From: Helicobacter_F equorum
GTDB taxonomy: Bacteria > Campylobacterota > Campylobacteria > Campylobacterales > Helicobacteraceae
Assembly: GCF_042649585.1 (NCBI RefSeq)
Contig: NZ_JBHRZM010000002.1
Coordinates: 124,001 to 188,000, forward strand
Direction: 5' to 3'
DNA length: 64,000 nucleotides
The notes under the pieces are model-generated. The model did no database searches and had not been told where the DNA came from. It saw nothing but the letters and a program-made list of their open reading frames with translations. The position numbers and the translations under genes were made by a program. Positions 26,123 through 35,873 of the stretch are shown piece after piece (within the stretch, counting starts at the first letter, position 1; each line of letters starts with the position of its first letter).

Positions 26123-27853
26123 CTAGCGCAATCCTGAAGCAGAAGGCTGAACTTTGTACTCGCTAAGTTTATTGCCTTTGGTATCCATAACATGCACTGC
26201 ACATGCAATACATGGGTCAAATGAATGGATATGGCGAATAATTTCCAATGGTTGCGTAAGATCTTGAATCTTGGTGCCAATAAGACTCATCTCATAAGGT
26301 CCTTTTTTACCATTTTGATCGATTGGTCCAGCATTCCAAGTGCTTGGGACTACCGCTTGATAGTTTTTGATCACGCCATTTTCTATTCTTACCCAGTGGC
26401 TTAACATACCGCGTGGAACATTACCAATAAAATGCCCTTTGTAGCTTTTTTCTTTGTCAATGCTATAAGGCGCACAAGTATTTTTATCGGTTTTTAGATT
26501 TTCAACAAGCGCATTAAATGCCTTAATACCATAATCTGCAATAACCTTGCATTCAATTGCTCTTGCGGCAGTGCGTCCTAATGTGCTAAATAGATGAGCT
26601 GGAGTAAGCCCAGTTTTTGCTAGAAATTCATCAACAACAGCTGTAATGTAAGGATTTTTCTTTGCATATCCTACAACCACGCTTGCTAGAGGTCCCACTT
26701 CCATAGGTTCGCCATCATAGCGAGGAGATTTAATCCAAGAATATTTCCCATTTTCATTGATGAGTGGAGTTTTGATTTCTTTGCCATCAATTCCTATAGA
26801 TACGCCATCGACAAATCCTGTGTAGCTCGGATTTGTTTCACCATCATATGGGTGCAATGGACCATTATCTTTATACCAAGAGTGTGTAGCATCCTCAGTA
26901 ATTTTGTCAGTATCTACTTCATAAACTTTGCTAAGATCGCCATTTTTGACAATACCGCTACTTAGTAGCCACTCATCATGTCCTACTTGAATCTCTTGGA
27001 AGCTTAGGAAGTTTGTGAGACCACAACCTTTAAGCACAGAATCTTCACCCTTGTAGGCTTCTGCTGCCATAATGATGTCTGCCCAATAAGCACGATTAAC
27101 AAAATCCGCTACCTCTTTATATTTTGTGAGCCATTCACCAAGTCTAGATGGATCAGTAATATCCATAATACAAGTTACTCCACCAACGGTGAGACTTTGT
27201 GGATGTGGATTTTTAGCACCAAAGATTGCCATCATTTGAGCGATTACGCGTTGGACTTCCAAAAGTCGTAAATAGTGCGAAAGCACAATGAGGTTTTGCT
27301 CTGGTGTGAATCTATAGGTTTTGTGTCCCCAGTACGCATTCGCAAATGGTCCTAAGCTACCCTGTTTGACAAAATTGCTCACGCGCTCTTTTACGGCTTT
27401 TAGTTCATCTTCCCCAGTATAAATTGGATTTTTTGTGTATTTAAAAGCAAGTTCTGAAGCCTTTTTTTCATTAGCTGTGAGAGCTGATGTAATGTCACAC
27501 CAATCCAATCCATGTAGGGTGTAAAAATGCACAGCATGATCGTGCAAAAAGAGTGCTATATTCATAAGTGTTCGTGTGAGAATAGCATTAAGTGGAGGTG
27601 TGATACCCAATGCTTTTTCTACCGCAACAATTCCAGCTTTATAATGTGAGAAAGTGCAAACTCCGCAGATTCTTTGCATTAAAAAACCAGCATCTCTTGG
27701 ATCGCGATTTCTTACGATTGTTTCTAGCCCACGCCAAAGTGTCGAGCTAGAAAACGCATCTTTTATAACATTGTTTTCATCGACAATGACTTCTATTCTC
27801 AAGTGTCCTTCGATTCTTGTGATTGGATCAACTACAATTCGTTTTGTCATCAT
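26123..27853 (-). CDS. hydB: Uptake [NiFe]-hydrogenase large subunit HydB
   Basis: 576 residues. The first nickel-ligand pair is RICGVCTFSHYKAG and the second is DPCIACAVH at about 546-554, followed by a 22-residue C-terminal tail to be removed after His554 by HydD. It holds the Ni-Fe(CN)2CO site and oxidises H2 in the periplasm after export with HydA as a folded pair. ATG with AGGAG ahead; 13 bp after hydA. Confidence 0.97.
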   Translation of the reverse strand: MMTKRIVVDPITRIEGHLRIEVIVDENNVIKDAFSSSTLWRGLETIVRNRDPRDAGFLMQRICGVCTFSHYKAGIVAVEKALGITPPLNAILTRTLMNIALFLHDHAVHFYTLHGLDWCDITSALTANEKKASELAFKYTKNPIYTGEDELKAVKERVSNFVKQGSLGPFANAYWGHKTYRFTPEQNLIVLSHYLRLLEVQRVIAQMMAIFGAKNPHPQSLTVGGVTCIMDITDPSRLGEWLTKYKEVADFVNRAYWADIIMAAEAYKGEDSVLKGCGLTNFLSFQEIQVGHDEWLLSSGIVKNGDLSKVYEVDTDKITEDATHSWYKDNGPLHPYDGETNPSYTGFVDGVSIGIDGKEIKTPLINENGKYSWIKSPRYDGEPMEVGPLASVVVGYAKKNPYITAVVDEFLAKTGLTPAHLFSTLGRTAARAIECKVIADYGIKAFNALVENLKTDKNTCAPYSIDKEKSYKGHFIGNVPRGMLSHWVRIENGVIKNYQAVVPSTWNAGPIDQNGKKGPYEMSLIGTKIQDLTQPLEIIRHIHSFDPCIACAVHVMDTKGNKLSEYKVQPSASGLR

Positions 27854-27866
27854 TCTCTCCTAAAGA

Positions 27867-29024
27867 TTAATCTTGTTTTTTCTTTATGGCACTAACTACA
27901 GCATGAGCAGCTATACCTACAGCCGCCACACCAAGGATTACACCACCAATATTATTAGCTGTTTTATCAGCTCCTAGTCCATCAAAACTCGTAGCATAGA
28001 GTCTATTACCGATAGGCTCTTCAAATGGGCGCATTGTATCCCAGAAATTTGGCTCACTACAACCTATACAACCATGTCCTGCTTGAATAGGCCAACTTGT
28101 GTGCTGATTAAAGCGAAGTTTGGAGCAGTTATTGAATGTATAAGGACCTTTGCATCCCACTTTATACAAACAATAACCTTTTTGAGCACCTTCATCGCCA
28201 AAAGATTCTACAAATTGTCCAGCATCAAATCGTCCGCGTCTTTCACATAAGTCATGGATTCTAAGTCCATAAGCCCATGTTGGGCGATTATACGCATCAA
28301 GGCTTGGGAGTGTGCCAAAGAGAATATAATGTAAAACATTACCCACGATATTTTTTTCACTCGGTGGGCAACCAGGGACATTAATCACAGGTTTATTAGT
28401 GATTTTTGAGAGTGGTTGGGCATTTGTAGGATTTGGATATGCAGCTTGCACACCACCAAAGCTAGAGCATGTGCCAATGGCAAAAATTGCTACTGCGTTT
28501 TGTGCTGCTTCTCTAGCCTCTTGCGCACCTGTTGTAGCTTGTGCTCCTATTGTGAGATAAAACTCACTTTTCCCTTCAGGTATGCCACCTTCTACCATAA
28601 GAATGTAGCCACCCTTATGCACAGCATCATGTAATGATTTACTAGCTTGATGTCCTGCTGCTGCCATCACGGTTTCGTGATAATCAAGACTAATATAATC
28701 AAAGATTAGAGAATCTATGCTTGGTGCATCGCTTCGCAAAAGACTTTCACTACAGCCGGTGCATTCTGCCATATGTAACCATACCACAGGGATTCTGTTG
28801 GCAACTTCTGCGGCTTTTGCTGCTAGTGGCGTAAAGCTTGCTGGTAAGGAGAGAGCTGCGGTCATCATTCCTGCCCATTTCATAAAATCTCTTCTTGAGA
28901 ATCCTTTAGATTCTAGTTCTTGGATAAGATTTCTATCTTGGTTATGAGCAGGGAGAGATTGTAGATATTCGAGTCGCTCTTGTGCTTTTTGTAACAATTC
29001 ATCGCTGACGATTTGTGCTTTCAT
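27867..29024 (-). CDS. hydA: Uptake [NiFe]-hydrogenase small subunit HydA
   Basis: 385 residues. A twin-arginine signal SRRDFMKWAG sits near residue 40, after an unusually long n-region. Iron-sulfur ligands appear in LHMAECTGCSESLLRS, NVPGCPPSEKN, CKGPYTFNNC and GHGCIGCSEPNFWD. A C-terminal hydrophobic helix (GVILGVAAVGIAAHAVV) anchors the complex in the membrane. First gene of the hyd operon; AAAGGA lies ahead of the ATG. Confidence 0.97.
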   Translation of the reverse strand: MKAQIVSDELLQKAQERLEYLQSLPAHNQDRNLIQELESKGFSRRDFMKWAGMMTAALSLPASFTPLAAKAAEVANRIPVVWLHMAECTGCSESLLRSDAPSIDSLIFDYISLDYHETVMAAAGHQASKSLHDAVHKGGYILMVEGGIPEGKSEFYLTIGAQATTGAQEAREAAQNAVAIFAIGTCSSFGGVQAAYPNPTNAQPLSKITNKPVINVPGCPPSEKNIVGNVLHYILFGTLPSLDAYNRPTWAYGLRIHDLCERRGRFDAGQFVESFGDEGAQKGYCLYKVGCKGPYTFNNCSKLRFNQHTSWPIQAGHGCIGCSEPNFWDTMRPFEEPIGNRLYATSFDGLGADKTANNIGGVILGVAAVGIAAHAVVSAIKKKQD

Positions 29025-29109
29025 TAGGGTATGTCCTTTCTTAAAGATTTGTTAAGGGTTGTGGTCATTTACGATATAAGCTTGAATAGCTCAAAGCTTT
29101 GTACTCGCA

Positions 29110-29115
29110 ATTATA
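29110..29115 (-). promoter_or_regulatory. Probable -10 (TATAAT) of the hydABCDE operon
   Basis: TATAAT on the reverse strand about 86 bp ahead of the hydA ATG. The 286-bp divergent region also holds an imperfect AT-rich inverted repeat near 29156-29190; a regulator such as NikR or Fur could bind here but neither site is convincing. Confidence 0.45.
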
Positions 29116-29310
29116 TAGTAAATTTTTTTAAAACTTTGCTAAAAATTTTGCAACTAAATAAAATAATATTACAAAAGGTTACTTTTATTTTTACTCTTTA
29201 GTGTATCTTAGTATTTTATAGTGTAGATTCTGAAAAAATTCTGTAGAATCGGATGTAGCTTTTTGTTTGATTATAAATTGCTACAAGTCACAAAAAGGGG
29301 TTATTTATTC

Positions 29311-30894
29311 ATGGATATAAAAACCATAAAACATATAGAAAAAGCTACACAAAGAAATATCAGAGATAGTTTAAAGATTACAATTGTGCTTGTGTTTTTT
29401 ATTGTTGTATGTATCATAGCAAGTGTTTTTGGTGCAACGCAACATATTACGCTTTTGGCATTTGCGACAGTGATTGGGGCATATATGGCGATGAATATAG
29501 GTGCTAATGATGTGGCAAACAATGTTGGTCCCGCAGTTGGTTCTAATGCTATTACACTTTTGGGTGCGATACTTATTGCTGCTTTTTTTGAGGCGTTTGG
29601 TGCTATTGTGGCTGGAGCAGATGTGGTAGATACAATTAAATCTGGTATTATTGATCCTCAAAGCGTGCGAGATTCTCAAGTATTTGTAGTGCTTATGCTT
29701 GGTGCTTTGCTGTCTTCGGCGATATGGTTGCATTTGGCTACATTGCTAGGCGCACCTGTTTCTACGACACATTCTCTTGTAGGCGGTGTGCTAGGGGCTG
29801 GAGTTGTGGCAGGTGGCATGGAAGTAGTCAAATGGATGGAATTAGCTAAAATTGTCTCAAGTTGGGTTATATCACCTGTAATGGGTGGGCTTTTTGCTGT
29901 GATTTTTCTTGTGGTGATTAAACGCACTATCACGTATAAAGAAAATAAAAACGCTGCTGCAAAAATTGTTGTGCCATTTTTGGTTTTTTTGATGTCATGG
30001 GCATTTACATTATATCTCATCATTAAAGGGCTAAAGCGTATTGTTCCTATGAATTTTAGTGTCGCTTGTATTGTCTCACTTCTTATAGCAGCAGTGATAT
30101 TTTTTGTAACTCGCCCACTCATCGTGCGTAAGGCACAAAGCCTTGCTAATACCAAAGAAGATATAGGCACACTTTTTACAATTCCTCTTATTTTTGCTGC
30201 TGCAATGCTAAGTTTTGCACATGGAGCGAATGATGTCTCTAATGCCGTGGGACCATTGGCAGCTATTAATCAGACTTTGGTGAGTATGAGCGATCAAGTG
30301 CTTAGCAATAAAGCAGGTGTCCCATTTTGGATTTTGCTTATTGGTGGGCTTGGAATCTCCATTGGTTTGGCGTTGTATGGACCTAGATTAATTCGCACCG
30401 TAGGCAATGAAATTACAGATTTAGACAAAATACGCGCATTTTGTGTGGCAATGAGTGCAGCAATAACCGTGCTTGTAGCTTCACAATTAGGACTTCCTGT
30501 AAGCTCTACGCACGTAACTATAGGTGCGATTTTTGGTGTAGGGTTTTTGCGAGAGTATCTCAAACGACGCTATTATGAGATGCAACAAACAATCATTCAA
30601 GCGCACAGAGGGAAAGATTCTGTAGAAGTAGAGAGATTTTTGGAGCAATTTAACAAAGCAAGCATAAAACGCAAGGGGCAGATTCTAGAATCTCTTAAAC
30701 GAAATGAAATTAAAGATAACATCAATTTCAGTAAAAAAGAAAAAAAGACACTTAAAAAGGCTTATAAAAATGAACTTGTCAAGCGGAGTGCAATAAATCG
30801 CATCATTGCTTCATGGATTATTACCGTGCCTGCATCTGCATTGCTTGGGGCGCTTTCGTATTCTGCGATTATGTGGATAGGGTTTGAGCTTTAG
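29311..30894 (+). CDS. pit: Inorganic phosphate transporter, PiT family
   Basis: 527 residues from ATG 29311, chosen for AAGGGG ahead; the frame extends back to 29263 without a site. The two PiT signatures are present: GANDVANNVGPAVGS in the first half and HGANDVSNAVGPLAAI in the second, each followed by a repeat with APVSTTHSLVGG or LPVSSTHVTIGA. About ten spans with a charged central loop. It is a low-affinity phosphate/cation symporter of the inner membrane. Followed by a CorC-like gene 56 bp on. Confidence 0.93.
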   Translation: MDIKTIKHIEKATQRNIRDSLKITIVLVFFIVVCIIASVFGATQHITLLAFATVIGAYMAMNIGANDVANNVGPAVGSNAITLLGAILIAAFFEAFGAIVAGADVVDTIKSGIIDPQSVRDSQVFVVLMLGALLSSAIWLHLATLLGAPVSTTHSLVGGVLGAGVVAGGMEVVKWMELAKIVSSWVISPVMGGLFAVIFLVVIKRTITYKENKNAAAKIVVPFLVFLMSWAFTLYLIIKGLKRIVPMNFSVACIVSLLIAAVIFFVTRPLIVRKAQSLANTKEDIGTLFTIPLIFAAAMLSFAHGANDVSNAVGPLAAINQTLVSMSDQVLSNKAGVPFWILLIGGLGISIGLALYGPRLIRTVGNEITDLDKIRAFCVAMSAAITVLVASQLGLPVSSTHVTIGAIFGVGFLREYLKRRYYEMQQTIIQAHRGKDSVEVERFLEQFNKASIKRKGQILESLKRNEIKDNINFSKKEKKTLKKAYKNELVKRSAINRIIASWIITVPASALLGALSYSAIMWIGFEL

Positions 30895-30950
30895 GAATTT
30901 TTAAACAAGCCCTGCTACAATAATAATTCAATAAAATTAAAGGAGTGTTT

Positions 30951-32285
30951 TTGGATCCTTATCACTCGGGTTTTTTCTTTCTCTTGGCGTTAGTTTTAGT
31001 GTTTTTGAACGCTTTTTTTGTGGTTAGTGAATTTGCGATTGTTAAGGTTAGGAGAACAAAACTTGAAGAACTCTCCAAAAATGGTGTCAAAAACGCAGAT
31101 CTCGCACTCAAAATTACGCAATCTCTTGATACATATTTAAGCGCTACACAACTTGGGATTACACTTGCTTCTCTCGCTCTTGGTTGGGTTTCTAAAGATG
31201 GTGTTGGGCATTTGATTTTATACGCATTTGAATCTATTTTTGGTAATCAATACACACTTGTATCCATTATTTCTACAATCATTGCTTTTGTCGTGGTAAC
31301 GCTTTTGCATGTGGTCTTGGGTGAGCTTGTGCCAAAATCTGTTGCGATAGCTAAAACAGAGACTATGGCGCTTGCGGTTGCTAAACCATTGCATTATTTT
31401 TGGCTTACTTTTTATCCTTTTATTCATCTTTTTGATTTACTTGCAGCATTTTTTTTACGATTAATTAAGATTCAACCTGCAAAAGAAAGTGAATTAGTAC
31501 ACTCTGATGAGGAATTAAAGATTATTGTAGGAGAGAGTCTCAAGGAAGGCTATATAGATTCTATAGAGGGTGAGATTATAAAAAATGCGGTGGATTTTTC
31601 TGACATCTTGGCAAAAGAGATTATGACTCCACGAAAAGATATGGTGTGTCTGTGTGCCGAGGATAGTTATGAAGAAAATATGAAAATTGTGCTTGAAACA
31701 AATCACACACGCTATCCGTATTACAGAGATTCTAAAGATAATATTATCGGAATGGTGCATATTCGAGATTTACTCAAAAATGCGACAGATAATAGCCAAA
31801 AAGATATGCTAAAGCTTGTGCGTAAGATGATTATTGTTCCAGAGAGTGCGCATATATCCGAGATTCTTATTACCATGAAAAAACAGCAAGTGCATACTGC
31901 ATTGGTGGTAGATGAATATGGTGGCACAGCAGGATTGCTTACAATGGAGGACATCATCGAGGAAGTAATGGGCGATATTGATGATGAGCATGATCTTAAG
32001 ATTGTGGATTGCCGACAGATTTCTGAAACTTCTTATGAAGTCGATGGCAAGATAGATATTGAGAGTATCGAGGATATGCTGGGCATTGTGATTGAGGAAA
32101 CTAACGATCATGTAACAATCGGTGGTTATGTTTTTGGGCTTTTGGGTAGATTACCAGAAGTGGGTGATAGATACATAGATTCACATTCTCATTGCGAATT
32201 TGAGGTGGTGCAAATGGATAATACGCGTATCAAAATGCTAAAGATTACCAAATTATCACAGGATATAGATGGTGACAAAGCCTAG
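30951..32285 (+). CDS. HlyC/CorC family membrane protein (DUF21-CBS-CorC_HlyC)
   Basis: 444 residues from TTG 30951, which has AGGAG five bases ahead; a GTG at 30945 overlaps that site and is less likely. N-terminal DUF21 with four spans (FFVVSEFAIVKVRRTKLEEL), then a CBS pair (about 205-330) with EIMTPRKDMV and HTALVVDEYGGTAGLLTMEDI, then the CorC_HlyC domain (VDGKIDIESIEDMLG). Members are linked to magnesium or cobalt efflux, not haemolysis. It overlaps gmhB by 17 bp, which ties it to the heptose operon. Confidence 0.88.
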   Translation: MDPYHSGFFFLLALVLVFLNAFFVVSEFAIVKVRRTKLEELSKNGVKNADLALKITQSLDTYLSATQLGITLASLALGWVSKDGVGHLILYAFESIFGNQYTLVSIISTIIAFVVVTLLHVVLGELVPKSVAIAKTETMALAVAKPLHYFWLTFYPFIHLFDLLAAFFLRLIKIQPAKESELVHSDEELKIIVGESLKEGYIDSIEGEIIKNAVDFSDILAKEIMTPRKDMVCLCAEDSYEENMKIVLETNHTRYPYYRDSKDNIIGMVHIRDLLKNATDNSQKDMLKLVRKMIIVPESAHISEILITMKKQQVHTALVVDEYGGTAGLLTMEDIIEEVMGDIDDEHDLKIVDCRQISETSYEVDGKIDIESIEDMLGIVIEETNDHVTIGGYVFGLLGRLPEVGDRYIDSHSHCEFEVVQMDNTRIKMLKITKLSQDIDGDKA

Positions 32286-32814
32286 AAAATGTGTGTTTTT
32301 TGATCGCGATGGCGTTATTAATCGCGATTATGGCTATGTATATAAACAAGAAGATTTTGTGTTTAATGATGGTATTTTTGAGCTTTTGAGTTTTTTTAAA
32401 CGCCGTGATTTTTTACTTGTTGTAGTTACCAATCAATCAGGAATTGCGCGTGGATATTACACACAGCAAGATCTTGCAATATTACATGATTTTATGCAGG
32501 AGCAATTACGATTGTATGTGGGTTTTGAGTTTGATAAGATTTATTTTTGTCCGCATGCACCACAAGACAATTGTCAATGTCGTAAGCCACAAATTGGTAT
32601 GATTACACAAGCTTGTAAGGATTTTATCATAGATGTGCCTAATTCTCTTTTTATAGGGGATAAAATTACAGATGTGCAATGTGCTTATAATGCAAATGTG
32701 GGGCAGAAGTTTTTATTGCAATGCGATGATGCTTTACCACAGGATTTGGTGCAAAGTGTTGTGCATAAGGTGCAAACTCTTGCTCAGATTCAAGAAATAT
32801 GTGAGAGTTTGTAG
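32269..32814 (+). CDS. gmhB: D-glycero-beta-D-manno-heptose-1,7-bisphosphate 7-phosphatase
   Basis: 181 residues of the HAD superfamily. Nucleophile motif FFDRDGVINRD has Asp12 and Asp14, the second motif is VVTNQSGIARG and the third GDKITDVQCA. The GmhB zinc site CPHAPQDNCQC is present, separating it from the related histidinol-phosphatase. Third step of ADP-heptose synthesis. The ATG lies inside the end of the preceding gene. Confidence 0.93.
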   Translation: MVTKPRKCVFFDRDGVINRDYGYVYKQEDFVFNDGIFELLSFFKRRDFLLVVVTNQSGIARGYYTQQDLAILHDFMQEQLRLYVGFEFDKIYFCPHAPQDNCQCRKPQIGMITQACKDFIIDVPNSLFIGDKITDVQCAYNANVGQKFLLQCDDALPQDLVQSVVHKVQTLAQIQEICESL

Positions 32815-32847
32815 GGTCTTGTAGCATACATCAAGAAAGGAGCTAGT

Positions 32848-33852
32848 ATGAAATACATTTATGATGATTTGGTAGATAAAAATATTCTTATCACTGGTGG
32901 TGCTGGGTTTATTGGTAGTAATCTTGCATTGTATTTTCAAAAACATCATCCGAGGGCAAATGTGTGTGTGTTTGATAAGTTTCGTGATGACACATATTTT
33001 CCAAGCGGTAATCCTACAAGCCTTGGGCATTTTAAGAATCTGCTTGATTTCCGTGGAGAGGTTATAGTAGGGGATTTGATAAAAGATCTCGATAAGCTTA
33101 AGGGTCGTGATTTTGATTATATCTTTCATCAAGCGGCTATTTCTGATACGACGGCTATGGATCAAAAACTTATGCTAGAGACAAATTTTGAAGCTTTTGT
33201 TAAGCTTTATGAGATCGCCAAACAAAGTGGCGCTATGCTTATTTATGCTTCATCGGCAGGGACTTATGGTAATTCTCCAGCACCAAATATTGTGGGTGTG
33301 GGTGAAGTGCCAGAGAATATTTATGGATACTCTAAACTCCAAATGGACATTTTCACGCGCCAAGTTTTAGCGCAAGATTCAGAGATTCCGCTTATTGGAT
33401 TGCGATATTTTAATGTATATGGTGAGCGAGAGTTTTATAAAGGCAAAACCGCATCAATGATTTTACAGCTAGGGCTTCAAGCGTTAGAGCATAAAAAAGT
33501 GCGACTTTTTAAATATGGTGAGCAATTGCGTGATTTTGTATATATCAAAGATGTGATTCAAGCAAATGTCAAGGCTATTGAGGCTAGTGCAAGTGGAGTG
33601 TATAATGTTGGTTCTGGTAGGGCAAGAAGTTTTAATGACATTATTAATGAGCTTAAGAGACATCTTGGAGATTTTGAGGTGGAATATATTGATAATCCTT
33701 ATACATTTTATCAAAACCATACACAAGCAGATATTGCCCTAAGTCAGGAGTTTCTTTCTTATACACCACGATTTAGCTTAGAGCAAGGGATTAAATCTTA
33801 TATACCAGAGATTTTAAGTATTTTTAACGCACAAATGCACAAAAAGGTATAG
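32848..33852 (+). CDS. hldD: ADP-L-glycero-D-manno-heptose 6-epimerase
   Basis: 334 residues, an extended short-chain dehydrogenase. The Rossmann motif is GGAGFIGSNLA near residue 18, and the catalytic Tyr-Lys is in ENIYGYSKLQMD, with YASSAGTYGN ahead. The family block YFNVYGEREFYKGKTASM is clear. It makes the L-glycero form of ADP-heptose used by LPS transferases such as the GT9 enzyme at the left edge. AAGGAG precedes the ATG. Next gene follows after 3 bp. Confidence 0.95.
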   Translation: MKYIYDDLVDKNILITGGAGFIGSNLALYFQKHHPRANVCVFDKFRDDTYFPSGNPTSLGHFKNLLDFRGEVIVGDLIKDLDKLKGRDFDYIFHQAAISDTTAMDQKLMLETNFEAFVKLYEIAKQSGAMLIYASSAGTYGNSPAPNIVGVGEVPENIYGYSKLQMDIFTRQVLAQDSEIPLIGLRYFNVYGEREFYKGKTASMILQLGLQALEHKKVRLFKYGEQLRDFVYIKDVIQANVKAIEASASGVYNVGSGRARSFNDIINELKRHLGDFEVEYIDNPYTFYQNHTQADIALSQEFLSYTPRFSLEQGIKSYIPEILSIFNAQMHKKV

Positions 33853-33855
33853 CTT

Positions 33856-35292
33856 ATGTTTGGTTTGGAGCAAAAATCTCCCAAGATTCTTGTTATTGGG
33901 GATTTGATGATAGATCATTATATTTGGGGGGATTGTAATAGAATTTCGCCTGAAGCTCCCGTGCAGGTTGTGGAAGTAAAAAGTGAAAGCAATAGATTAG
34001 GTGGTGCGTGCAATGTCGCAAATAATCTCCTCGCACTAGGCGCGCAAGTATATGTGTGTGGTGTGGTGGGTGATGATGCCGATGGGAGATGGCTTGTTGG
34101 TGCTTTACAAGAATTGGGTGCAGATATTACATATATTTTTGTAGATTCTAGTCGTCCTAGCACAAAAAAAAGTCGCGTTGTCATTTCTAATCAACAAGTT
34201 TTGCGCGTAGATAGAGAGAGCAGGGTGCGCGTAGATTCTAAACTTTTGCAAAAGATTTATGAAAATCTAAATGCATTGATTACGCAAGTGGATTGTGTGA
34301 TTATCTCTGATTATGGCAAGGGGCTTTTGAGTGATACCTTTACTCAAGAAATTATTTCTTTGGCGCGTAGTGAGCGTAAATTTGTCCTTTGTGATCCTAA
34401 AGGTTGTGATTATAGCAAGTATAAAGGTGCGACACTGCTTACACCTAACAAAAAAGAGGCAACACTCGCTACAGGGATTGAAATTAATGATGATAAGACA
34501 TTACTCCAAGCTGCCAAAAAATTAAAAGAAATGTGTGCATTAGAGATTTCTCTTATCACACTAAGTGAAGATGGCATAGGAATCTTTGATGATTGTGTGT
34601 GTAAAAAGATACCAACTTTTGCACAAGAAGTTTATGATGTAACAGGTGCTGGAGATACCGTGATAGCAGCCCTTGGTTTTGCGCTTAGTGCAGGGTTAGA
34701 TATTTATAAGGCAAGTGAATTTGCCAATAGTGCCGCAGCAGTAGTGGTTGCAAAGGTGGGAAGTGCGAGTGCAACGCATATTGAGATAGATCGCCATATC
34801 CATACACATGGGCAAGATGTCGGAAGCGGTAAGCTTTTGGACAAGATACAAATGCGTGATATGATAGAATCTTTGCGTCACAATAGCCAAAAGGTGCGTA
34901 TTGTCTTTACAAATGGGTGTTTTGATATTTTGCATAGAGGACATGTGCAGTATCTAAACCAAGCAAGAGCATTGGGCGATATCTTGATTGTAGGGCTTAA
35001 TAGTGATGATTCTATCACGCGATTAAAAGGTGAGGGGCGACCGGTTAATACACAAGAGGATAGGGCTTTTTTACTTTCAGGGCTTGAGTGTGTGGATTAT
35101 GTCGTGATATTTGATGAGGATACTCCTAGAGATCTTATCGCATTTCTTGCTCCAGATGTGCTTGTTAAGGGTGCAGATTATGAGGGCAAGGAAATTGTAG
35201 GGAGTGAGTTTGTCAAAGATGTGCGACTTATAGATTTTGTAGAAGGTAAGTCAAGCACTAACATTATGGAAAAAATAAGGAGTATGCGATGA
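33856..35292 (+). CDS. hldE: Bifunctional heptose-7-phosphate kinase / heptose-1-phosphate adenylyltransferase
   Basis: 478 residues. The N-terminal ribokinase-like part has VIGDLMIDHYIWGD, GGACNVANN and the catalytic VTGAGDTVIAAL. The C-terminal nucleotidyltransferase has VFTNGCFDILHRGHVQYL, with the HxGH-type motif, and GLNSDDSI. It phosphorylates heptose-7-phosphate at C1 and later adds AMP. Full-length for the family. It overlaps gmhA by 4 bp (ATGA). Confidence 0.96.
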   Translation: MFGLEQKSPKILVIGDLMIDHYIWGDCNRISPEAPVQVVEVKSESNRLGGACNVANNLLALGAQVYVCGVVGDDADGRWLVGALQELGADITYIFVDSSRPSTKKSRVVISNQQVLRVDRESRVRVDSKLLQKIYENLNALITQVDCVIISDYGKGLLSDTFTQEIISLARSERKFVLCDPKGCDYSKYKGATLLTPNKKEATLATGIEINDDKTLLQAAKKLKEMCALEISLITLSEDGIGIFDDCVCKKIPTFAQEVYDVTGAGDTVIAALGFALSAGLDIYKASEFANSAAAVVVAKVGSASATHIEIDRHIHTHGQDVGSGKLLDKIQMRDMIESLRHNSQKVRIVFTNGCFDILHRGHVQYLNQARALGDILIVGLNSDDSITRLKGEGRPVNTQEDRAFLLSGLECVDYVVIFDEDTPRDLIAFLAPDVLVKGADYEGKEIVGSEFVKDVRLIDFVEGKSSTNIMEKIRSMR

Positions 35293-35864
35293 AAGATTTT
35301 ATACAAGCGGAGTTTTTGAATCATATAGAAGTGAGTTCTCATGCGCTTAAATGTATGCTAGATTCTATTGTCCAAGGTGCTCATATGCTCACAGAGTGTC
35401 TCAAAAATGGCAATAAAGTGCTTATTTGTGGCAATGGTGGAAGTGCGGCAGATTCACAGCATTTTGCTGCGGAACTTACTGGTAGATATAAGCGTGAGCG
35501 AAAAGCATTGGGTGCTATTGCATTAAGTGTGGATACCTCTGCGCTTACAGCTATTGGCAATGACTATGGATATGAATTTACATTTTCTCGTCAAGTTGAG
35601 GCACTTGCACATAAGGGCGATGTAGTCTTTGGAATCTCAACTAGTGGAAATTCCAAAAATGTTATTAACGCATTAAATGTCGCAAAATCTTTAGGTTGCT
35701 CAACTATCGCACTAAGCGGTCGTGATGGCGGATCAATGAAGACATTGTGCGATGTCAATATGATTGTGCCAAGTAATGATACAGCAAGGATTCAAGAAAT
35801 ACATATTCTCGTGATACACGCACTTTGTGATATTGTAGAGCGTGAATGCGGAGGTGATGAATAA
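35289..35864 (+). CDS. gmhA: Sedoheptulose-7-phosphate isomerase
   Basis: 191 residues with a SIS fold. ICGNGGSAADSQHFAAELTGRYKRER is the GmhA signature including the zinc-binding His, and ISTSGNSKNVINAL and the late DTARIQEIHILVIHALCDIVE follow. First step toward ADP-heptose. With gmhB, hldD and hldE it completes the whole four-enzyme pathway in one operon. Confidence 0.96.
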   Translation: MKDFIQAEFLNHIEVSSHALKCMLDSIVQGAHMLTECLKNGNKVLICGNGGSAADSQHFAAELTGRYKRERKALGAIALSVDTSALTAIGNDYGYEFTFSRQVEALAHKGDVVFGISTSGNSKNVINALNVAKSLGCSTIALSGRDGGSMKTLCDVNMIVPSNDTARIQEIHILVIHALCDIVERECGGDE

Positions 35865-35873
35865 TATAGCATA

